Assembly: GCF_014635305.1 (NCBI RefSeq)
Contig: NZ_BMCS01000001.1
Coordinates: 1,364,001-1,428,000, forward strand
Direction of reading: 5' to 3'
From: Williamsia phyllosphaerae
GTDB lineage: Bacteria; Actinomycetota; Actinomycetes; Mycobacteriales; Mycobacteriaceae
Length of the DNA: 64,000 nucleotides
Translations under genes and position numbers: made by a program
Shown: one piece after another, positions 58,338 to 64,000 of the stretch
Layout of the letters: every line of letters begins with the position of its first letter
How positions within the stretch are numbered: position 1 is the stretch's first letter
Notes under the pieces: generated by a model
Told to the model about the DNA's origin: nothing
Databases searched by the model: none
What the model saw: the letters and a program-made list of their open reading frames with translations, nothing else

Positions 58338-59225
58338 TCAGCGGATGGCGTCGGTCTCGTCGAGGAAATCGGGCAGATCGGCCGGGACGGTCGACGTGAA
58401 CTCGGCGGGCCGCTTTTCCAGGAACGCCGCGACACCCTCCTTGCCGTCACCGATGCTGGTGTAGTACATCGCCAACGAATCAACGCGGTGGGCATCGACC
58501 GGCGACGCGAATGCGCTGTTGCGGTAGAGCATGTGGCGCGCCAGGGCGGTGGCCACCGGCGAGCGTCCGTCGACGAAACGGTGTGCGAGTGCAAGGGCGG
58601 CGTCGAGCAACTCCTCGGGCGGATGCACCGAGCGGACCAGTCCCATGTCCTTGGCGGTCGCGGCGTCGATGATGTCGGCGGAGTAGACGAGTTCGAGGGC
58701 GTTCTGCATCCCGACGACGCGGGGCAGGAACCAGCTCGACGCAGCCTCGGGCACGATGCCGAGCTTGCCGAACACGAAGCCGATGCGCGCCTTCTCCGAC
58801 GCGAGCCGGAAGTCCATCGGCAGGGTCATCGTCGCGCCGATGCCCACGGCGGCACCGTTGATGGCTGCGATGACCGGCTTCGGGCAGCGGTAGATGGCGA
58901 GGGAGACACGGCCACCGGTGTCACGGACGCCGCTGATGATCGCCGGATCGTCGAATCGCTCGTAGAGGTCGGTGAGGGTGGGCTCGAGGGTTTCGTCGAG
59001 GCCGAACACGTTGCCCTCACTGCTCAGATCCATGCCCGCGCAGAACGCACGTCCTTCACCGGTGACCACGATGGCGCCGACCGTCGAGTCGGCCGAGGCC
59101 TCGTCGAAGGCTGCGACGAGGTCGTCGGCCATCTGTACGGTGAACGCATTCAACTGATCTGGGCGGCTCAGCGTCAGGACCGCCACCCCGTCGGTGACGT
59201 CGTAGCGCACGGTTTCATGTTGCAT
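58338..59225 (-). CDS. Enoyl-CoA hydratase/isomerase family protein
   Basis: A 295-residue crotonase. Signatures are VAVLTLSRPDQLNAFTVQMA, VVTGEGRAFCAGMDLSSEG (oxyanion hole), INGAAVGIGATMTLPMDFRL and GIVPEAASSWFLPRVVG, whose Glu in PEAASS is the usual second acid. The first glutamate position is Thr (IGATMTL). This pattern is common in crotonases described as enoyl-CoA hydratases or isomerases. The ATG at 59225 is used; a TTG nine bases upstream is also in frame. Convergent with tetR, 14 bases apart. Confidence 0.88.
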   Translation of the reverse strand: MQHETVRYDVTDGVAVLTLSRPDQLNAFTVQMADDLVAAFDEASADSTVGAIVVTGEGRAFCAGMDLSSEGNVFGLDETLEPTLTDLYERFDDPAIISGVRDTGGRVSLAIYRCPKPVIAAINGAAVGIGATMTLPMDFRLASEKARIGFVFGKLGIVPEAASSWFLPRVVGMQNALELVYSADIIDAATAKDMGLVRSVHPPEELLDAALALAHRFVDGRSPVATALARHMLYRNSAFASPVDAHRVDSLAMYYTSIGDGKEGVAAFLEKRPAEFTSTVPADLPDFLDETDAIR

Positions 59226-59251
59226 GGAATTCAAACTACGTCAGCGCGCGG

Positions 59252-60463
59252 TCACCGGGTGATCCGGTCGAGAAAGCGATCCGCATCGGGCAGGACCGCG
59301 CGGAGAACGCCGGGGTGGTCGGCTCCGGGGTAGACGCGCAGTTCCAGTGGTTGCCGGTTGGCTGTCATCTGCGCGGCCAACGACAGCGCCGCGGGGGCCG
59401 GCACGTTGACGTCGAGCAGGCCCTGTCCCAGCAACACCGGTCGCGTGTAGCCGCTGTCCGGGGTGCCGAGGTACCGCCGCAGCGCGGTGTAGATGCCGGG
59501 GATCGTGTCGATGGGTCGGGTGAACAGCTTCCGGAGGTCCAGTCCGCGGGCGAACGGCCGCAGCTGCTTGCCGCAGGTCGTGCCGGCGATGTCGGTGAGG
59601 CGGCGACCCAACGGGGTGAGGAGCGCGTTCACCGGCAGGTCGGGTCGGGCGTCGCGGAATCCCGCGAGGATGTAGAGCGCGTAGCCGTTGAGTGCGCGCG
59701 GCAGCATCACCGGCGGGAACTGCGGCCCGGCCAGCTGCAGGACCGACTCGATGTTGGCCGGTGCGCCGGTGGCGACCACGCCTCGATAATCGAGGCCCGA
59801 TCCGGCCGTGAACTGTTGGGCGAACCGCGCCGTGCTCAGCGCCGCGCCCGCGCCCTGGGAGTGCCCGACCGCGACCCACTTCCGCGCGAGCGGTAGCGAC
59901 ATCTGCCGCGCGGCCACCATTGAGTCGGCCACCGAATGGGCCGCGGTGACGCCGTTGAGGTAGGACAGCAGCCCCGGAGTTCCCTGACCCACGTAGTCGG
60001 TCGCCACGACCGCGTACCCGCGAGCAAGCCAGTGGCCGAGGTAGGCGGCCTCGCCGGCCTCGTGCACCTGGGCCGACGGCGCGCAGTCGTCACCCATGCC
60101 GACAGTGCCGTGCGCCCACGCCATGATCGGCCAGCCACCGCGCGGGGGTGTCCCGCGTGGGATGAAGACCGCGCCGGTGCTCACCGCACGTCGGTCGAAC
60201 TGGTTGGTGGTGGAGTACAGGATCCGGTGCGCACTCGCGGCGTTCGGCAACGACAGGCTCGGGGCCATCGCCCGGGTGGTGATCAACGTGCCCGCCTGCT
60301 GCGGGATCGGGCCGCTGTAGTCCCGCACGTCGAGCCCGGACCAGTCCGGCGCGGGCTCGGGGGTCAGCGCGGATGCCGGGCCTGCCGGGACCGTCGTCGC
60401 GACAACGGTCGCGGACATGAGGGCGACGACCGCGGCGGCGATCCGACGTCGAAGGGTGGTCAT
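59252..60463 (-). CDS. Secreted lipase, PF03583 (LIP) family, second of a tandem pair
   Basis: A 403-residue exported alpha/beta-hydrolase. The signal peptide of about 33 residues ends PAGPASA. The nucleophile elbow is VAVGHSQGAGAAL (G-H-S-Q-G), and TDYVGQGTPGLLSYLNGVTA follows the family. The last acid and base appear as VLLGQGLLDVNVPAPAAL and YPGADHPGVL. Similar proteins in Mycobacteriales are secreted triacylglycerol lipases or esterases. The ATG at 60463 overlaps the stop of its upstream paralogue (ATGA). Confidence 0.88.
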   Translation of the reverse strand: MTTLRRRIAAAVVALMSATVVATTVPAGPASALTPEPAPDWSGLDVRDYSGPIPQQAGTLITTRAMAPSLSLPNAASAHRILYSTTNQFDRRAVSTGAVFIPRGTPPRGGWPIMAWAHGTVGMGDDCAPSAQVHEAGEAAYLGHWLARGYAVVATDYVGQGTPGLLSYLNGVTAAHSVADSMVAARQMSLPLARKWVAVGHSQGAGAALSTARFAQQFTAGSGLDYRGVVATGAPANIESVLQLAGPQFPPVMLPRALNGYALYILAGFRDARPDLPVNALLTPLGRRLTDIAGTTCGKQLRPFARGLDLRKLFTRPIDTIPGIYTALRRYLGTPDSGYTRPVLLGQGLLDVNVPAPAALSLAAQMTANRQPLELRVYPGADHPGVLRAVLPDADRFLDRITR

Positions 60464-61695
60464 CGTTTCAGTATCCGCGCCAGGAACGGCGTCGAATCCG
60501 GTTGCGAGGCGTAGACCGTGCCGGAATGGTCCGACGTCGGGTAGACGTGCAGTTCGACCGGTTGGCGGTTGGCGGTCAGCTGTGCGGCCAACGACAGCGC
60601 CGACGGTGCGGGGACGTCGGTGTCGAGCAGCCCCTGCCCGAGGAAGATCGGCCGGTCGTACCCTTGCGCGGGGGTGCCCATGAACCGGTGCAGCGCCTCG
60701 TACGCACCGGGGATCGAGTTCACCGGGCGGCGGAAGAACGACCGCACATCCGCATCCGCGAGCTCCGTGCGCAGTTCCGGGTAGCAGACCGTCTCCGCGC
60801 GATCGGCGACCGCGCGTCCGCGTGGCGTGAGGATGCCGTCGATGTCGAGATCGGGTCGCGCCTCGCGGAGCGCGGCGAGGATGTAGGTCGTGTACGTCGT
60901 GAGCCCGACCGGCAGTTTCACCGGCGGGAAGGTCGGTCCGCCCAGCACGATGACCGACTCGATGTTCGCGGGCGTGCCGGTCGCGACGACGCCGCGGTAG
61001 TCCAGCGGCCACCCTCGGGAGAACTCGGTGGCCCGACGAGCGGCGTTCATCGCCGCGCCGGCGCCCTGGGACTGGCCGAGGATGGCCCAGCGGCGTGCGG
61101 TCGGCTCGCCCAGCTGGGTCAACGCCTTGACCGAGTCCACGATCGAGTGCGCCTCGGCGACCCCGTTGAGGTAACTCATCAGACCGGGGGTGCCCAGTCC
61201 GGCGTAGTCGGTGGCGACCACGGCGTATCCGCGGCGCAGCCAGTGCGAGAGGTAGTCGCTGTCGCGGGTGCTGCGGGGCTGCGCCGACGGCGTGCACGTG
61301 TCACCGATGCCGACGGTGCCGTGGGCCCAGGCGAGCACCGGCCACCCGCCGGCAGGTGCCGCACCACGGGGGAGGAACACGGCACCGGTGCTGACCGCGC
61401 GTCGGTCGTGCTGGTCGGTCGTCGAGTAGAGAATCCGGTACGCGCGTCCCGCACCGGGGATCGACAGCGCCGGGTCGAGCGTCGTGTGACGGACAAGCGT
61501 GCCTGCACGCGAGGGGATTTCCCCGGAGAAACCGCGGGCGTCGAGGCCGGAGTAGTTCGGGGTCCCGGTCGGTGGCAGGGTCTCGGTGGCCGCGGGCCGG
61601 GGTGGTGCGGCGCCCGCCGGGATGCCGCCGACGAGCAGGGTGGCGACGGTGGACACGGCGATGACGCTGCCGACGACAGCTGACCTGACACTCAC
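60460..61695 (-). CDS. Secreted lipase, PF03583 (LIP) family, first of a tandem pair
   Basis: A 411-residue paralogue of the next gene. The signal peptide ends near GGIPAGAAPPRPA. The elbow is AILGQSQGAGAAM (G-Q-S-Q-G), and the motifs TDYAGLGTPGLMSYLNGVAE, FLGQGLLDTDVPAPSALSLA and YPTSDHSGTV correspond one to one. The start is the GTG at 61695, which follows AGGGTCAGC and gives a proper signal sequence. The pair are coupled by a four-base overlap and likely act outside the cell on host or environmental lipids. The two differ enough to suggest an old duplication. Confidence 0.88.
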   Translation of the reverse strand: MSVRSAVVGSVIAVSTVATLLVGGIPAGAAPPRPAATETLPPTGTPNYSGLDARGFSGEIPSRAGTLVRHTTLDPALSIPGAGRAYRILYSTTDQHDRRAVSTGAVFLPRGAAPAGGWPVLAWAHGTVGIGDTCTPSAQPRSTRDSDYLSHWLRRGYAVVATDYAGLGTPGLMSYLNGVAEAHSIVDSVKALTQLGEPTARRWAILGQSQGAGAAMNAARRATEFSRGWPLDYRGVVATGTPANIESVIVLGGPTFPPVKLPVGLTTYTTYILAALREARPDLDIDGILTPRGRAVADRAETVCYPELRTELADADVRSFFRRPVNSIPGAYEALHRFMGTPAQGYDRPIFLGQGLLDTDVPAPSALSLAAQLTANRQPVELHVYPTSDHSGTVYASQPDSTPFLARILKR

Positions 61696-61791
61696 GCTGC
61701 TGACCCTAGTGGCCGACCGCGGACCGTCGGGCACGAATCCGAAGCGCAGCGAAATGGTTTCCGTCCGCGGGCGAGGTTTAGGCTGATCGGC

Positions 61792-62292
61792 GTGTCCGAT
61801 GACCAGCTCGCCGAGGGCGAACACCACTCGCATGACGAGTTCCGAACCCAGCACGCGCCGATGCCGATCGAGCTGCCGTTCGACGACGCAGAGGCGTCGA
61901 CCGACGTCGACCTCAAGACGCAGCTGGTCCGGTTCGTCGTCACCGGTGCGGGGTCGGGTGTGCTCGACTTCGGCATCACGTTGCTGTTGCAGTACGTGCT
62001 CGGCGCGCCGTACTGGCTGGCCAAAACCGTCGGCTTCATCGCGGGCACCACGACGGCGTATCTCATCAACCGTCGGTGGACGTTCCGTGCCGAGCCGAGC
62101 CGCGCCCGTTTCATCGCGGTCATCGCGCTGTACCTCGTGACCTTCGCCGTCCAGGTCGGTATCTACTCGGCGCTGTCACACGTCTGGCCGGAAGAGATCC
62201 TGTACAGCCTGTTCGCCTACGTCATCGCCCAGGGCACCGCGACCGTCATCAACTTCGCCGTCCAACGGATCGTCATCTTCAAGATCCGCTGA
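61792..62292 (+). CDS. GtrA-like family membrane protein
   Basis: A 166-residue protein of the GtrA family with four membrane segments. An acidic N-terminal stretch of about 40 residues (PIELPFDDAEASTDVD) precedes QLVRFVVTGAGSGVLDFGIT, the family opening. Then come FIAGTTTAYLINRRWTFRAE and TATVINFAVQRIVIFKIR, both diagnostic. GtrA proteins help flip or present lipid-linked sugars for cell-wall glycosylation. Start is the GTG at 61792. No glycosyltransferase partner is adjacent. Confidence 0.9.
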   Translation: MSDDQLAEGEHHSHDEFRTQHAPMPIELPFDDAEASTDVDLKTQLVRFVVTGAGSGVLDFGITLLLQYVLGAPYWLAKTVGFIAGTTTAYLINRRWTFRAEPSRARFIAVIALYLVTFAVQVGIYSALSHVWPEEILYSLFAYVIAQGTATVINFAVQRIVIFKIR

Positions 62293-62325
62293 TGGTCGGA
62301 CTCGGCTGATGGCTAGCATCGCCTG

Positions 62326-63144
62326 ATGGAGATTGCAGGCACGGTCGCAGTGGTCACCGGAGGTGGTGCCGGTATCGGCGCCGCGATCGCGAGAGCGATC
62401 GTCGCCCACGGGGGGTCGGTGGTCGTCGCCGACCTCAACGCCGACCGCGTCGCAGCGGTGGCGGAGTCCATCAACGCCTCCGCGTCGAAGACGATTGCGG
62501 CGTCGGCCGCGGGCGACGTGTCCGATCCCGCGGTCATCGACCGGATCATCGCGACGGCGGAGGAACAATTCGGACCGGTCGACCTGTACGTCGCCAATGC
62601 GGGAACCACCGCGGGCATGGGGCTCGATTCCGATGACTCCGCCTGGCAGACCGCGCTCGACGTCAATGTGCTCGCGCACGTCCGCGCCGCCCGCGCGCTG
62701 GTGCCCGGATGGGTCGAGCGCGGACGCGGATACTTTCTCTCCACCGCCTCGGCGGCGGGGCTGCTCACGCAGATCGGGTCGGTCACCTACTCGGTGAGCA
62801 AGCACGCGGCCGTCGGGTTCGCCGAATGGCTGTCGGTCACCTACGGCGACAAGGGCATCGCGGTCAGTTGCCTCTGCCCGATGGGTGTCAACACCGAACT
62901 GCTCAACGCCGGATTCGAGACCGACCGTGACGGGGCGTCCGTCGCCGCCAGCGCGGTGACGAGCGCCGGCAACGTGCTCGAACCGGACGATGTGGCCGAT
63001 GTCGTCATCGAGGCGCTGGGTGACGAACGGTTCCTGATCCTTCCGCACCCCGAGGTGCTGAAGATGTATCAGCACAAGGGATCCGACTACGGCCGCTGGA
63101 TCTCCGGGATGCAGCGCTACCAGAAGGCCCTGACCGAGTCCTGA
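62326..63144 (+). CDS. Short-chain dehydrogenase/reductase
   Basis: A 272-residue classical SDR. The cofactor motif is VTGGGAGIG near residue 11, and VADLNADRVAAV after strand 2 (acidic) suggests NAD(H). The ANAG motif, the Ser in FLSTASAAG and YSVSK (Tyr and Lys) are in place. A C-terminal LEPDDVADVVIEALGDERFL then ILPHPEVLKMYQHKGSDYGR is common in actinobacterial SDRs of lipid or sterol pathways. The start at 62326 follows gtrA by 33 bases. A tetR gene follows in the opposite direction. Confidence 0.9.
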   Translation: MEIAGTVAVVTGGGAGIGAAIARAIVAHGGSVVVADLNADRVAAVAESINASASKTIAASAAGDVSDPAVIDRIIATAEEQFGPVDLYVANAGTTAGMGLDSDDSAWQTALDVNVLAHVRAARALVPGWVERGRGYFLSTASAAGLLTQIGSVTYSVSKHAAVGFAEWLSVTYGDKGIAVSCLCPMGVNTELLNAGFETDRDGASVAASAVTSAGNVLEPDDVADVVIEALGDERFLILPHPEVLKMYQHKGSDYGRWISGMQRYQKALTES

Positions 63145-63228
63145 ACCTGTCGGTCTGCTGAGATCCTGCACTGAGCGTGCGGGCGTTGGCCATACATCGA
63201 TGCCGACCCGCTCAGAGCGGGATCTCAG

Positions 63229-63867
63229 TCATCCGAGAGTCGGCTGGATCAGTGGACGTCGGGACACCTCGGTGGCCTCCTCCTTGCTCAGACCGAACAT
63301 GCGCAGCAGGCTCGCTGCGAGATGGTTTGCGACCGAGTCGGCGTCGAGGGACGGGTCGCGCGCCAGCATGTGCAGACAACCCAGCAACGACCCGGCGGTG
63401 TAGGACAGGGCGGCGGCGAGATCGTCGATGTCGAGTCGCCCCGATTCGGTGGCCTCCGCGAGATCGCGATAGGCCCGAGGGGCGAGACCGTCGGCGCTGT
63501 CGAGGTACTGGAAACCGACCTGGCTGATGGTCTGGGCCACCCTGGGGTGGGTTGCGCTCAGGCGCACCGACATCCGTACGCCGGCAGCGAACACCTCGGC
63601 CGGATCGGCCAGTCCGGCGGTGGTCTCGTCGAACAGCCGGCCGTGGAGTTCCAGCATCTCCGCGATCGCCGCGTCGAACAGCTCGGACTTGCTGGTGAAG
63701 TGGTTGTAGAAGGACCCCAGGCCGACGTCGGCGAGGTCGGTGATGTCGGAGATGGACGCCTCGGTGCCCTTCGGGGTCGCCAACAGCTGGCAGGCCGCGT
63801 CGATCAGCGCCGAGCGGGTACGGGCCTTGCGGCGGTCGAGCCGGTTACCGCCGGAGGTCTCGGACAC
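63229..63867 (-). CDS. TetR-family regulator at the right edge
   Basis: A 212-residue TetR-type repressor. The DNA-binding domain (about 12-62) has RKARTRSALIDAACQLLATP and SDITDLADVGLGSFYNHFTS then KSELFDAAI. The C-terminal domain contains LDIDDLAAALSYTAGSLLGC. The start is a GTG at 63867. It is divergent from the gene beginning at 63974, which it probably controls. The gap holds GAATCCGATTC (63894-63904), a small palindrome, as the only operator candidate. Confidence 0.87.
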   Translation of the reverse strand: MSETSGGNRLDRRKARTRSALIDAACQLLATPKGTEASISDITDLADVGLGSFYNHFTSKSELFDAAIAEMLELHGRLFDETTAGLADPAEVFAAGVRMSVRLSATHPRVAQTISQVGFQYLDSADGLAPRAYRDLAEATESGRLDIDDLAAALSYTAGSLLGCLHMLARDPSLDADSVANHLAASLLRMFGLSKEEATEVSRRPLIQPTLG

Positions 63868-63973
63868 CCGGTCATCGTAGTGCCTTCATGAGTGAATCCG
63901 ATTCCAGAACTGAACCCTCTTGACGATGAATCAGTCAGAAGTGACGATTTGTTCAGAAGACAGGAGGTCACCG

Positions 63974-64000
63974 ATGACAACCCCAGCGGACACCGCGCAC
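63974..64000 (+). CDS. Partial CDS (first nine codons)
   Basis: A new rightward gene starts here and leaves the window. The ATG follows AGGAGGTCACCG, a near-perfect ribosome site, and the first residues are MTTPADTAH. Product unknown. It is divergent from the TetR gene with 106 bases between, so it is the likely target of that regulator. Confidence 0.7.

Overview
The window is one stretch of chromosomal DNA from a high-GC actinobacterium of the mycolic-acid group (Mycobacteriales). A Gordonia-like genus is my best guess, from gene content rather than any search. Supporting signs are dense high-GC coding with many GTG starts, the three-gene PntAA/PntAB/PntB transhydrogenase, a SigK/RskA pair beside a fasciclin (MPT70-like) lipoprotein, three-domain LigD with Ku, an EthA-type monooxygenase, LysG/LysE, secreted PF03583-type lipases, and a perfect KstR-type operator. 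I see no rRNA, tRNA, CRISPR array, transposase, integrase or phage gene. Base composition looks even, apart from an AT-richer gap at about 47.4-47.6 kb.

Layout. 0-3.1 kb: edge of a leftward gene, an ECF sigma factor, a small Asp23-like protein, and a KstD-like flavoprotein behind a KstR-type box. 3.2-5.7 kb: FAS1 lipoprotein divergent from sigK-rskA, with a SigK-type promoter in front of the lipoprotein. 5.9-9.9 kb: transhydrogenase operon with a duplicated pntAA/pntAB junction, then a small secreted CARDB-like protein inside an inverted pair of 21-bp repeat arrays, then a VOC protein. 10-12.7 kb: metE under a cobalamin riboswitch. 12.7-16.9 kb: DUF2252 protein, TetR plus acyl-CoA dehydrogenase, phosphodiesterase. 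16.9-27.1 kb: ligD and ku, with a beta-lactamase-like lipoprotein, an MDR oxidoreductase, NUDIX, ApbE and an AurF-like diiron protein between or beside them. 27.2-32.4 kb: a leftward set of SDR, GMC oxidoreductase, TetR, crotonase and membrane protein, with a perfect operator in front of the GMC gene. 32.6-35.4 kb: a complete ECF transporter in one polypeptide.

35.5-45.3 kb: EthA-type monooxygenase behind two tandem operators, hydrolase, unknown protein, secreted protein, carotenoid oxygenase with a membrane partner, DUF2071 protein, MFS transporter and LysG. 45.4-51.8 kb: LysE, an EAL-domain protein, a DUF4334 protein, then a four-gene translationally coupled ABC exporter and two-component system. 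51.8-64 kb: DUF1275 protein, glycosyltransferase, DinB protein and lactate monooxygenase, PLDc_N protein, DoxX-like protein, a divergent EamA transporter/TetR pair with two matching operators, crotonase, tandem secreted lipases, GtrA, SDR, TetR, and the first codons of a new gene at the right edge.

How the genes fit together. Many enzymes suit oxidation of lipids, sterols or related hydrophobic compounds (KstD-like flavoprotein, GMC oxidoreductase, acyl-CoA dehydrogenase, two crotonases, SDRs, Baeyer-Villiger monooxygenase, lipases). Several sit next to TetR regulators with clear palindromic operators. The regulatory DNA is the richest part of the window: I could place a KstR box, a SigK promoter, a B12 riboswitch and five TetR-type operator regions. 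The least explained items are the 8862-9515 inverted-repeat element, the single-chain ECF transporter, the pntAA/pntAB junction duplication and the unknown 513-residue protein at 37870.
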